Assembly (NCBI GenBank): GCA_037042915.1
Contig: CM073193.1
Location: 6,386,001 to 6,450,000 of the forward strand
Source of the DNA: Auricularia sp. M13
Taxonomy: Eukaryota; Basidiomycota; Agaricomycetes; Auriculariales; Auriculariaceae
Direction: 5' to 3'
Length of the DNA stretch: 64,000 nt
The notes beneath the pieces are model-generated. The model saw nothing but the letters and a program-made list of their open reading frames with translations, did no database searches and was not told the DNA's origin. Both the position numbers and the translations under genes were made by a program. Below, in pieces: positions 20,918 through 32,285 of this stretch (its first letter is position 1; every line of letters begins with the position of its first letter).

Positions 20918-22068
20918 TTAGTTGAAAAATCCAGGATTGGCGGAGAGGAACTCTTCGAACGTCCTTGGGCGCCGTGGAAGCCGCTTGCGGATCTCGTGTT
21001 GTTCGGCGGAGAATTCTTTGCCAAAGTACAGGCCGCCGAAGTCTTGCACGGCGCTCAAGAGGTCCTCAAACACTTCTAGTGCGAGAGGCGGCGTTCCGTC
21101 AGCTTTGAGGTTCGCGAGGTGAACTCCAAGCGGCAGTGGTTCTACCCTGAGCTTGATGCCGCGGGCTGGATATGGCATAGCAAGTGCGTTCGATCAGCTT
21201 CTCATTCCCGCAGGCACAAGTGGAGATGGTCACTTACCACGCTGAAGGATGGTGGCCGCCTGCGAGTTGAGGATGTGCTCGCCGTAGGTGTATATAGACC
21301 TTCCCCCTTGCCGGAACTCGGGCGTCTCGATGGCATAACGCACAAAGAGGCCGTAGTCGTGTTCCACGTCTGAATCGATGTATGGCAGAGGATGATGGCT
21401 GCGCGCGAGAGGGAAATCCCATACAAACGACCCATCAGCGAGCTTGCGTGGGGGAAAGGTTGTCACGAGATTCGTCATGTAGCTGACGTTTCATGTGATC
21501 AGACTGTGTGGGCGCACGACTGATGGGACGTACAACCTGCCTGAACATCGACGGTAGGCAGCTGAGAGAACGCGTATTCCGTGACCTCTGCCTTGGAATC
21601 GAACTGGTAGACGCGCGTGTACTTCCCTCCGGTGCCCTTGGTGAAACTCTCGAGGCCAGACCAGACGAATAGCTTCGCATCGACGGCTTTCGCAGCATCG
21701 ACCATGAGCTTGCCCTCGGAGATCTCGCGCGCTTTTTCTGAGTGATCCCAATAATTTGTCACTGCCTGAAATGCGTCACGTCGGTTACGATAATGACTCT
21801 CGTGCATAGAACGCACAAAGACAATTTCGGCCCCTTCGAACGCCTTGCGTACGGCAGCCTCATTTCCGACAGCAATCGTGACGGAGACCACCTCAACGCC
21901 AAGTTCTTTGAGCTTCGTTGCGGAGGCCTTGCTGCTGTCGCGGGTGAGGCCGCGAAGACGGTACGGCTTGTCGGACTCGACGAGATTACGGATGACCGAG
22001 CCACCCTGGAGACCTGTAGCACCCGCAATGACGACGAGCGGAGAGTTTGAATCTGCAGAGATAGCCAT
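20918..22068 (-). CDS. NmrA-like NAD(P)-binding protein, paralogue 2
   Basis: Close paralogue of the gene at 4150-5290 with four exons at equivalent places. Exon 1 is 21817-22068, exon 2 starts at 21765, exon 3 lies between about 21482 and 21238, and exon 4 is 20918-21165. Rossmann motif GATGLQGGSVIR; then AVTNYWDHSEKA, KLFVWSGLES, GGKYTRVYQFDSKAE, YMTNLVTTFPPRK, HDYGLFVRYAIETPEFR and RRPRTFEEFL. At the exon 2 end the copy has GGTT|GTACGT where paralogue 1 has GGCTT|GTACGT, one base shorter. The expected splice therefore breaks the frame; a donor 4 bp further on (AC|GTCCCA at 21529) restores it. The gene may be intact with a shifted donor, or newly damaged. Confidence 0.82.
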
Positions 22069-22388
22069 GTTTCACATTCGAATTGTTTGCCATCACAGAC
22101 AGTGCCTGCATTTTAAACAAGAGGGCTCTGAAAAATTGTCAGCACCTGCGATGCTTCTGAGATCTTTGAACCGAAAGGGCCGGAGTGACGATTCTAAATG
22201 CAGCACAATCCTCCCAGGCTCTCCTATTACGAACCTCTTGTGAGAGACTGCGCACTGATTTGTGTGCAAGTGATATAGCCGACATCCATTCAGAGAAGTG
22301 AACAGAATTGCAGGTAGACAAGGCGCGTGGAGGTCTGAAACTCCGCCGAACGCGTCCTTCAAGCTTCAAGCACCAGTCACGCGTCAAT
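22069..22388. promoter_or_regulatory. Shared divergent promoter, NmrA paralogue 2 and CDC123
   Basis: 320 bp between the two divergent start codons, so the genes share one intergenic control region. An exact CTTCAAGCTTCAAG block lies at 22357-22370, 18 bp before the CDC123 ATG. Confidence 0.4.
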
Positions 22389-23621
22389 ATGCCCGGAATC
22401 TCGAGCCCGCTCGAATTATATCCTCAGCTATCCCGCGCGTGTCTAGACAGCTTCAGGACGTCGATTTGGTATCCCAGATTCCAATCCGTGACGATAAAGG
22501 CGACAGTCATTCCGTTGGACGAACAGTTCAGACGATACATGCACGCAGACGGCGTGACCATTCCCGAAGGCGCCGATGACCAGTGTGTAGGCTCTCTTTG
22601 GCATGCAGGCTGCATTTGAGACACCTAGACCAGCAGTGAGCACGCTATCCGACGACGAAGCAGATGACTCCGATGACTCGGACGCTGAACCTGTCGAGCG
22701 ATTTGCATTCCCTGAGCTTGATCAGCGCATCCGCGAGGTCATAAAAGCGTACGATGGCGGCGTATTCCCCAAGCTGAACTGGTCTGCGCCAAAAGTAGGA
22801 CGGTTATCTGGTCATGCGACATCTGGCTTATTGGTGTCGCGGCAGGATGCTCGCTGGATCATGCCCTCGCCGCCGCTGCGATGCCTCACACCAGCTGATA
22901 TCTATCTCTTGCTCAAGTCATCAGACTTTGTGTCGCACGACCTGGACCCAGCCCACGCCTACGACTGCTGCCCGGACGAGGAATCCAAGGAGCTTCCCCT
23001 GGAACTCGTGTTGAAGAAGTACTATCCTATCCAAGAAAGCCGCGAAGTGCGTTGTTTCGTTCGAAGAAGCGTGCTTGTTGGTATGTTCTCTCTAGTTCTG
23101 TTTTCATTATCTGCCACTCATGCTCGCCGCTCAGCAATTTCACAACGCGATCCCAACTTTTACGAATTCTGGAACGAGCGCGATACGCAAGTCAAAATCA
23201 GGCAAGCAGTCATCCAGTTCTTCGAGCAGCACATCCAGCAACGATGGGACGGCCCGTCAGACTGTAGGCCGCGTCTATATATGATTATCTGCGCGCTGAT
23301 AGCAAGCCAGACACCGTGGACTTGCTGTTGACGCGGGATCTGGATCGTGCTCACATAGTCGACTTCAACCCTTACGCGCCGCGCACCGATGCGCTTCTGT
23401 TCACATATACCGAACTTCTCAGCCTGGCAGAGTCCAACTCTGACGATTTGCCTATCCTAAGAGCCATTGACTCGCGCACGCATGAGCGCGCAGTGCGCAA
23501 CGCGCCTGAATATCAGCACAATATGGTTCCACTCGACATGCTGCACGCTGCCGCCGGGCAGGATATTGAGTCTTTTGCGCATACATGGGATGCAGAGATT
23601 CGCAGGGCGATGGAAGATTGA
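22389..23621 (+). CDS. CDC123: CDC123/D123 family eIF2 assembly protein
   Basis: Four exons (22389-22582, 22629-23080, 23135-23255, 23303-23621) give 361 residues, the family's usual size. D123 landmarks: Y-RF at the N-terminus (SIWYPRFQSVTIKATVIPL), an acidic linker (DDEADDSDDSD), FPELDQRIREVIKAYDGGVF, PKLNWSAPK-D-W, CLTPADIYLLLKSSDFV-HDL, ELVLKKYY, RCFVRRSVLV-ISQRDPNFY, and LLLTRDLDRAHIVDFNPYAP. CDC123 is an ATP-grasp-like chaperone that helps assemble the eIF2 alpha-beta-gamma complex, so it acts in translation initiation and cell-cycle entry. The third intron (23256-23302) is the least certain: its donor choice changes two or three residues. Confidence 0.92.
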
Positions 23622-24036
23622 ATGTTTGTACTGCTTGGTTGACCCGCAATATCGAATGTCCTTTCAGAGTCCATTGGTCGTCTCGGCTGCAGATGCAGTA
23701 AGTACGAGTGTTGCTTGCAAACGCCTCAAACTTTAGACCCAACGATGCAGCCATGGTCCATGATCAATGGCCTTTCGGCCATAAAGGCACTAAACAGTGT
23801 TCGTGGTTTAATTCTTTGGGGTCCTAGTGAACCATAAACGATAAGAGAGTGAGGACAGGTCGGCGAAACGAACGACAAGGCATGTGCGATACATCCACCA
23901 AGTGATACTGACTGTACTGGGATAGCGTATGCGTGATTATATGGGGGCAATAAGATAGTGCAATGTCCTGTGGTGTAGTGAGTCCATGCCGTCGTGAGAG
24001 TTCGTCAGAGGCAAAGCAAAAGATGATGTCCCAGTT
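23622..24036. other. Intergenic between convergent genes
   Basis: 3' flanks of CDC123 and the GMC oxidoreductase gene. No feature recognised. Confidence 0.4.
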
Positions 24037-26326
24037 TTACAGCAGCAGCGCGCCGACGAGCGCGAGCACCAGCGCCCACTGCGGCCGCAGCACGACAGCA
24101 GCGTTCTTGCCGTTTCCGCCGTCCTTGTCGCCGCCGGCAGTGGATGAGCCGCCATTGTAGAAGGCGCGGATGAGCGTGCTGGCCTGCTCGGCGAGAGCGT
24201 ACGTCGACTCCATCAGGTGCGCGGAAAACACGATGGGCGGGACGCTGGCGTCGGCAACACGGACGTTCGAAAGGCCGTACACGCGGAGGTTGGCATCGAC
24301 AACGCCGCCCTGCTCGAGTGGGAGCATCGCGCACGACGACGACGGGTGGAACTCGGTGCCGATCTGCCCGCGCAGCCAGTCCTCCCACTGCTCGTCGCTT
24401 TGCACGTCCGGTCCAGGTGCGGTCTCGCCCGTCATGCTGCCCTTGAGCGGGTCCGTCTCGCCCAGTCGGCGCGCGAGCTTGAGACCCTCGCGCATAAGAG
24501 CAACATCTGCGCAACATCCGTCAGCTCCAAGTCACAAGATGTAACAAAGAGATAGAACACACCAGCACCGTGCTTGAGGTAGCCTGGATCAATGACAGGA
24601 GCGTCAAAAGGATTATTGGAATTGATATAGATACGGCCGTGCGAGAGAGGATGCTGCTGCGCTGCAGTGATACGAATGGCTCCTGGAGAGTTGATCGCGA
24701 GGAGCAGCTCGACCTGGCCGATGGGGCTGTCGATGATGGACGTCGTGGCCTTGTAGATTGCCTTGTAGCCTTCGATGACAGTCGGGTCCGTGCTGGGCAC
24801 GCTCGAGATCCAGTCGTTCATCTCGTTGGCGATGCCGTTTGCGAAGTCCTTGGCACCGGACTCGCCGAATATCATCGTGGCGTTGACATAGGCCGTGGCA
24901 GAATTGACATACGAGAGGAAGACGGGGTCAGTCTGGAGGTCGAATGAGTATCGAGACGGAAAACAGGAAGCATATGCACATACCTTCTCCGGCCCATCTC
25001 CAGCGTAAACGGCACCGGCAGTTGGAGCGTCGGTGCTCCATTGAACAGCAGCGGCCTGCGAGTATAAGTAAACGAGACACTCGATGGGCAGAATACTCAC
25101 GAGATGGTCTTGCATATGCTGGCCAACACCAGGAAGCTCGGATACTAGGTCAACATTCGCGGAAGAGAGGACGTCCTTGGGACCGACGCCGCTGTGGAGG
25201 AGGACAGCAGGGCTGCCGACGGTACCTGCAGCAAGGACGACCTCTTTGTTGACCTTGACCGTCAGCCGCGTCTTGCCATCGCGCGAATATTCGACCGCGT
25301 TCGCAGTGAGGTTGCCGGTCTTGGAGTTGGAGTCGAAAAGGACGCGTGTGACATGAGCGTTCACAAGGACGTCGTAGTTCGAGCGCGGCGGCAGCGCATC
25401 TAGGTAGTCGGCCTTGGAGTAGCTGCGCGTCCAAGACTTGGGGTTAATGGCCGAGTTCGCGACGTATGCACCCCAGTTCTTGCCGCCGTACGTGTCCTTG
25501 GAGACCTCGATGCCAAGGTTCTGCATCGTTGCGGACCATTGGCCGACCTGAGGGAAGGTGCTAATAGCCGTTAGTACGAGGACAGGATCGACGCGCCAAT
25601 TACGTACTAGCCGGGATACGTGTTGTGGATGGGTCCGCTTGTACCATGGTGCGAAGGCTCCCACTGGATCGCAGCCTCTTCGCGCACGGCGTCAGTCGGT
25701 GGGGTGAACGTTTCGCTCTTCTTCAGAGCCGCGTAGAACGTCTCCCACGACCAGTTGTCGGCGCCGTCCTGGTCGGCGATGAGGCTCTTCCAGGCTTCAA
25801 TCTCGATTTCGCCGGGACGGTTCATGTAAAGACCATTGATGGCAGAGCAGCCTGTACGAGTGTCAGTGGACTAACTTTTCACATGAAAGGTGAGAGCGGC
25901 GCGCCTCCGAGGACCTTGCCACGCGGCCAGACAAGTTCGCGATCCTTAGCTCCGGGCTGAGCGACGGTTTTGAAGTTCCAGTTAAGTTCAGTTGGCCACA
26001 GCGACTCGTAATAAGTTAATCCGGGAGTATCTAGTAGACATGTGTCAATTGTCGTCCTGAATCTGAGGCAAACGATGCGTACCAATCCGTTCCCTATACT
26101 GATCGCCGGTACTGCCCGACTCGAGAACAAGGACGGAGTGCTTCGCGTCTTCCGACAGACGCGCACCGAGCACGAGGCCCGCCTGGCCGCCGCCGACGAC
26201 GACAAAATCATACGAATCCTTGATTTCGTCTACGATGGCGCGCGACCGGAGAACATGGGCCTCGTGGGTGAAGGGTACAGCGAACGCTACGCCTGCGCAG
26301 AGGGCGAGGGCGAAGTCGCGTCGCAT
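24037..26326 (-). CDS. GMC-family flavin oxidoreductase, secreted, probable GPI anchor
   Basis: Seven exons give 661 residues: 26083-26326, 25905-26030, 25608-25851, 25101-25560, 24984-25055, 24563-24932 and 24037-24506. Signal peptide [21 protein letters not shown] motif [20 protein letters not shown] signatures [19 protein letters not shown] and [17 protein letters not shown]-terminal catalytic part [10 protein letters not shown] and FSAHLMEST. The C-terminus is Gly/Ser-rich and ends in a hydrophobic stretch ([13 protein letters not shown]), typical of a GPI signal. Intron 2 (25852-25904) fits only as GC-AG (GGAG|GCGCGC...TACAG), and it restores the family sequence exactly. GMC enzymes oxidise alcohols or sugars and make H2O2; the substrate is unknown. 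Confidence 0.93.
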
Positions 26327-26392
26327 GTGAGGGTGTTGTAGATGTGATTATTAGCTTGGATTGGGATGAGGACGGGGGCTTTCCCAGCGAGC

Positions 26393-26398
26393 TTATAT
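26393..26398 (-). promoter_or_regulatory. TATA-like box of the GMC oxidoreductase gene
   Basis: GATATAAGC on the minus strand, about 70 bp upstream of the ATG at 26326. Confidence 0.45.
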
Positions 26399-27274
26399 CC
26401 TCGGTGGCCCCTCAGCGAAAGGATCATGGACATAGGGCGGCGCTGCCGAATACAGGTTGGTGCGATTTTCGTGGCGGCGAAGACCCAAGGCTGGCCGGGT
26501 CGATTACGACCTGCCGTCCGGCCACCGCAGTCCCTATTATGCGATCTTAAGCGAAGTGGCCTAGGTATGTCTCGTCTGGCGTCGTCAATACCAAGACATT
26601 GCATGGCAGTGCAGTTCTCGTGCTGGGCAATGAACAAGTTCCGTGTCAACCCGTGTAAAGTCCGACGTGACGGATGATGCCAGCGGAAACCTTCCTCCTC
26701 GGACTTGCTCCGCACCGAATCCCGACCCAATTTCTCATCCCATACCCATGCTCCATTTACAAAGAGCATTAACAAGGTCTTATCAGAATGCATTTCGCAC
26801 TGAAAATGTGGCTTTCTTTTTTGTCGCGGAATTTCCTCCAAACGTGCACCCAGGTTTTGACTTGGAACACGAAGAACTGTGTACATGGTCCATGTCATGT
26901 CGGATCCGAGTCCATGCATGCTGTGGCGGAGAAGGCCTCGCCCTCAAACACAGCTTCGATGGCCGAGTTCAAACTTCAGCATGTACAGCTCTGTGTGCTG
27001 TGGGACTTCACATCGTGCTCATCATTCTCAGTATCTATACCTGAGTTCCCAAGCCGTGATACAGTGTCTCCCTCCACGCTGCAACACTGCCGCGCTTGGC
27101 GATGTTCCTGTGTCGCCGATGAAGAACAACCTCCGTCTTCGCCCGCTCCCGCTTCTACCGCTCCTCCTTTCCCTGTTGTGCCCAAGCCAAGCCCTTGAGT
27201 CTCATAAGAATAGGACCTATGGGTAAGAATGAAGAACAGGAAGCTTCGCCGAGAAACTCCTGATATCTTCGTGA
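26399..27274. other. Intergenic, no gene recognised
   Basis: Upstream region of the GMC gene and flank of the reductase relic. Frames of 70-136 codons here overlap and show no domain. Confidence 0.4.
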
Positions 27275-28104
27275 GTGGTGAGTGTCGCGGGACCCGAACT
27301 GACGCACCAATCCGCGCCGGTCAACAACGACAACCCATCGATGCTCTTCACCGCGCTCAAGGGGCAGGACCTTCTCGGCGTCGCCGCACCGCCCGACACG
27401 CAGGCGAAGCTCATTCGTGCCGCGGCGGAGGCGGGCGTGCCGTACGTGATGCCCAACTCGTACTTGCCCAACGCCGCCAACGAGTCGCTGCTGAACAACG
27501 TGTTACTCGGCCAGGCGCTGGCTGCGGCGCGCAAGCTCGTCGAGGAGCTCGGGGAAAACGACTAGGGGTTTTTCGCATGCGGGTTCTGGTACGAGTGGTC
27601 GCTCCACGGCGGCGCGGATCGCTACGGCGTCGACCTCGCGAAGAAGGAGGTCACGTTCTTTGACGACGGGAAGAAGTAGATGCTTGCCACGAGCACCTAC
27701 TCGCAGTGCGGCCGCGCGCTCGCGGCATCGCTCAGCCTCAAACGCTTCCCGGACGATGAGGACGACAAGACGGCCGCGATAGACAACTGGCAAACAAGGT
27801 CTTGTACGTCGCCAGCTTCCGTGTGAGCCAGAAGGACATGTTCGAGAGCCTCAAGCGCGTCTCCGGCACGACCGACGCGAAAAGATCTCGTACATCAAGT
27901 CCGCCGACCGGTTCAACGAGGCGCGCGAGCAGCTCCAGAAGGGCGATAGGTCCGCATACTCGCGAGTTCTGTATTGACCACGCTCGCCTCGGGCTCGCGA
28001 ACAAGGCCTTGGGCTTGCCGAAGGACGAACTCGATGAGGCGACGAAGGAGGGCTTCCGCTTGCTGAAGTTGGGGCAAGCTGACCTGCTAGGAGAGCCAAG
28101 ATAG
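27275..28104 (+). pseudogene. NmrA/isoflavone reductase-like pseudogene
   Basis: A GC-rich, well-preserved coding relic of an NAD(P)-binding reductase. Recognisable pieces lie in order: LKGQDLLGVAAPPDTQAKLI, AAAEAGVPYVMPN, ARKLVEELG, then a TAG (27563), ACGFWYEWSLHGGADRYG, VTFFDDGKK, a second TAG (27678), YSQCGRALAASLSLKRFPDD, YVASFRVSQKDMFESLKRVS, and ALGLPKDELDEATKEGFRLL. At least two frame changes (near 27795 and 27880) add to the two in-frame stops. The N-terminal Rossmann start is missing or unrecognisable. Codon bias is still that of expressed genes, so the loss is probably recent. Splicing cannot remove both stops with plausible introns. Confidence 0.8.
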
Positions 28105-28563
28105 TTAGGGTGGTGCGACCTGTGTGAAAACCAAGTGGAAACAGTGAAAGACCTCAGGACCAGAATCAGGAATCACATTCATTGGCCAACATTATCGCAG
28201 CTCCATAAGTCTAACGTTGCTAGTTTCACCTTAGCTACTATCCTTCACGTTATACAGTGCACCTGCAGCTGCAAGCTTGCATGTTGTGAAACTTGCGATC
28301 GAGATCACGAGAATGAGGGCGAAGAGGTGTTGCAGCGGACTTTGAACCGTTCCATCCAGCGCTACATAGCGCTCAGTTCAAGTTGCACACCGCCAGCTTG
28401 TGCATAGGAGTTCGCTGCTTTGCTAGGATTCGTTGCTCAACTTCGGCTACTCGAAAACCCGTAATCTTTCCAGTATACGTGGAGCCTGTGCGGCGAGCTC
28501 CCGTCGTCGCTCGATCAACGGCTGGTCTCGGGCTCTGAGCTCGAGCAGCGCCTTCCAGGCTCT
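28105..28563. other. Intergenic, no gene recognised
   Basis: Region between the reductase relic and the MDM1-like gene, including the latter's promoter. Nothing else was supported. Confidence 0.4.
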
Positions 28564-31500
28564 ATGAACGGACAAAGGAAGGCGCATGGGCTACCTCCAG
28601 CTCCAGGACGACGAGCATTGGACGCAAGGATGGTCACCAGAGCAAGCGCAGTCGCCGTGGTCGCACTGCTAATTCCACTGGCATTGCGACACTCTGCCCT
28701 AACGCTTTTGCTATCATCACCGCTCATTGTGCTCTCCATCGGTCTTGGTTTCATCATTGCCAACCTTGCGCTGGGCTACTACGCTGACAAGGCGCGTGCA
28801 ACGGCCAATGGTCCTCATGCGCTGCGACACGCTGGACGTCCGTTGGCATTCTCTTCACCAGCGGCCTGGCAAGCCGTGCAGACGCGGTCGCAATGGTCAG
28901 CATCCAATCTCCATTTGGCGCCGCTTCTGCCTGCCTATCCGCGCGTTTCGGCCATGCTCAACAACATCCTGGATTTGATAGTACGAGACTTCGTATGGAT
29001 ATGGTACAAAGGACTTTCGTCTCACGCAGCTTTCCCCGGCACGGTTGAGCGTACCATACATTCCTCCCTCGCTGCTCTGCTATCTCGTGCAGAACGCCTG
29101 GATCTCCCGGCGCTCATAGTCCGCCGCGTGTTGCCCCTCATCACCGCCCACGTCGAGCATTTCCGCCAATCCGAAGTTGCGCTGCGCGGGACGGGTCTCG
29201 AGCGCCACCTCACGCATTCGGAGGAATTGGATTTACTGCTGGCCAGCCGCTATGCAGGACGAGGCAGGCTGCATCCAGCTGTGGACAATCTCGCCAGCAT
29301 GGTTACAAAGCAGGGTGAAGACGCGCACATGCGGCGCTTGGTCGACCGGGCTCTCCCTCTGCTGGTCCCCGAGAGCGAGCTTCAGTCGCGCGCTGTACGC
29401 GTAGTCGTACGCGAGATCGTGGCCTGCGCAGTCTTTGGGCCTGTCATTGAGATGCTCTCGGACCCGGACTTCTGGAATCGCATTCTTGACCAGACAGTAC
29501 GTTGAATTATTCAGGAACTTGAAGGAGGTTCTGACAAAACTTATAGGCAACGGCCGCCATTCGACAGCAGTATGTGCCCTTCCGTACAATCTGCTTTTCC
29601 AGGGCTTATCATCCTGTACAGGAAACTCATTTCGCGAGTGCGAGACATCCTCGTGGCCGAGTCTGCCGCCCCAACTGGTGCTCCCATTGAACGAATATCT
29701 GCGCGCACAGATGCAGTTCACTTCGATGCCTTCCTCAGGAGCATCCGTCGCTCCAACTCGCTCCTGGACGCGCGGCGACTCAAAAACGATATCACTGGCG
29801 AAATACGCAAGACACGCGCTCTTTTGGGTGTGTAGACGCGTTATCTCTATACCTATCTTCCGGCTCACGTTTGCGCAGCAAATAACGATAGAGGCGACTG
29901 GATCGACGGCGAGAAGACCGAACATGTTGTCGCGTACCTTGACCGCCTTTATACCGCGAAACGTACAGTTGATGAGCGAATCACGGTTCTAAGCGGCAGC
30001 ACAGGGGACTCGGTACGTTGACGTTGTACTCAGATAGACTTTAGCTGACGCTGCGAAAAGCGACAGTCAGGCATGTTCAACGAAAGCGGTGCTCCGTCGA
30101 ACTTCCCTGTGCTGCGGACGGTTCTGGCACATCCGGCTGCGCTGGGATACTTCATGGAGTTCCTCGACCGTCGTTCTCGATCCGTGCTCGTTCAATTCTG
30201 GCTTGCTGTCGAGAGCTTCAAAAATCCACTTGAAGATGCCGACGCCGAGTCTGGCCCGGAGGATAACGCCGAGGACGACGTCAGCGAGGCCAGCGCAGAG
30301 ACTTTGCGCGAGGACATGCGCATGCTGCTCAGCCAGTATCTCGCGCCCGGCGCCATGCCAGTGCCGGTATCCCCACGTCACATTGAGCGCATCCGGGCCT
30401 TTGCAGAAGGTGTGGGCGTGCAGGGCGAGCGGCGAGCCCGCCGCGCTGTTGTCAAGGCACAGGCGGAGGTAGAGAAGGCCATGGCGCACGACTTCGAGGA
30501 GTTCGCTGCCAGCGATTTGGGCTTTCGTGCACGCGCTGACCTGGACCGGACGATGCATGCTCAGCGACAGGGGCAGCCGCCCATCCCGTCGCCTACGACC
30601 CAATCGCAGATCACCCGTCGCGCGCCTGCTGCGCGTATCGAGCTGCCTCCAGCCAAGAGCGCGCCAGCCAGTCTCGAGTTCCTCATTTCGTCTCCGTCGG
30701 TAGAGGACAGTGAGCGCCGTCCGCTGTTTACCGAAGAGCCTGAGAGCCCGGAGGAAATGCAGGCGCGCCGTATGGAGGCGATTTCGGCTGCGTTGGAAGA
30801 TATCATCGCTGAAGACGAACCTGGCAGCCGGACGGAACGGTCTTCCATATCGTCGCGCCGTCGAACCAAGACACTGTTTGCGGACGATGACACGGCTCTT
30901 CCTGCCGTTGCAGAGGGCATAGAGGAGGCTGTGGAGGCCGCTGAAGAGGCGGATCACGACGAGGTACAGCTCGCAGGGCCTGGCGACTTGCAGCTCGAGC
31001 ACGACATCGACCGCCTTGGCGCGAAGATAGAAGAGCTGCGCGCGCAGGATGCACTGCTGAGTGCGCTCGTGCGTAAGGCGGAGTTGACAGGCGACGAAGC
31101 AGAGCTCCGGCTGCTCCGCAAATCGCAAAGTGCCCTCGCCCGTGAATTGCGCGCTCGCGAATTCCAGAAGACGCAATTCGAGACGCAGGCGCGCGAGAAC
31201 AAGCTCGTGCCTGGCCGGACGCACGTCGCGATTCGCAATACCAGCACGGGCGACGAGTCGGGCGAGGGGCAGGTCGTACGCTATTTGGTCGAAGTTCAGC
31301 AGATGGATGAACTCGGGACTGGCGCCATCGCCAGTGGTTGGATAGTGGCACGCCGTTACAATGAGTTCTGGAACATGCACCACAAGTTACGCGAACGCTA
31401 TGTCGCCGTGCGCTCGCTCGACTTCCCAGGAAAGCGTCTTGTGGGCACGGTCTCTCCTGCATTCGTCGAGGCGCGTCGCGCAGGGCTTGAGCGGTATCTG

Positions 31501-32285
31501 CAGGTAAGCTGGCGAGTTATGCCATGACGAAAGGCTGATGGCGGTCGTGCAGAGTCTCATCGCCATCCCGGCCGTGTGCGAGAGTGATGAATTGCGCGCT
31601 TTCCTGTCGCGGCACAACCACAACGGCAGTACTAGCGGGACGGTGAGCGTACCGGCCACTCCAGCCACCCCAGGCCCTGCTGCGGCGAACTTCGTTCGGA
31701 CGATGTACCGCTCGGTGGCCGGCTCACTGGATGACATGATCTTCGGGCCGTCCATGCTGGACGTGATGCTCCAGCGTCTTGTACGGCAAGCAGCGGCTCG
31801 CGCAGGCATCGTGGGTGCTGGTGCCGGTGATGAGAGCCTGGTTGCTCGGTCTGTGGCGCCAGAAGCACTCGCTAGCGAGGGCGAAGGTGGGGAAACGGGT
31901 ACCAGCGCATTTTCTGCACCAATCTGCGACCTCATTCTCGCGGTTTTCGAGTTGAACAAGGAAAATAATTGGCTTCGGCGACAGGCTATCGTCGTGATTC
32001 TACAGCAGGTACTTGGCGGAACCATCGAACGGTGCGTTGCAATTACTGACTTGAAATCCGACTCGCATTGCTGACGTTGTTGGCAGGAGAATGCGTGACA
32101 TGACCAGGACGTATCTCGATGAGGACCACGTCCTGGGATACCTTGGTACCTTTCAGAGCAATCTGTGGCCCGGGGGTGTTTTGAAACCTCCCAGCGTCCC
32201 GCGCTCACCCGAAGAGAAGGCGCAGACGAAGGAAGCGGCCCACCGCAAGCTGTCTACGCTGATGCCCGGTAATGCTCCCTTCTAG
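28564..32285 (+). CDS. MDM1/SNX13-type sorting nexin: TM-PXA-RGS-PX-nexin C
   Basis: Seven exons give about 1136 residues: 28564-29496, 29547-29569, 29622-29827, 29879-30012, 30067-31503, 31553-32031 and 32087-32285. The second exon is only 23 nt. Two hydrophobic segments lie near residues 24-75. A PXA domain (about 110-310) shows ILDLIVRDFVWIWYKGLS and LLASRYAGRGRLHPAV. An RGS domain (about 440-560) shows VLAHPAALGYFMEFLDRR and VQFWLAVESFKNPL. A coiled coil precedes the PX domain (about 815-912; GWIVARRYNEFWNMHHKLRE). A C-terminal nexin domain follows (about 985-1090; AVFELNKENNWLRRQ). Yeast Mdm1 tethers ER to the vacuole and to lipid droplets by this architecture; the same role here is inference. 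Confidence 0.93.

Noticed and set aside
21766-21816. In-frame 17-codon insert in NmrA paralogue 2
   Set aside because: It is a 51-nt GT-AG intron at the same position as in paralogue 1; it stays open only because its length is a multiple of three.
30067-31383. 438-codon minus-strand frame
   Set aside because: Antisense shadow of the RGS-PX exon of the MDM1-like gene.
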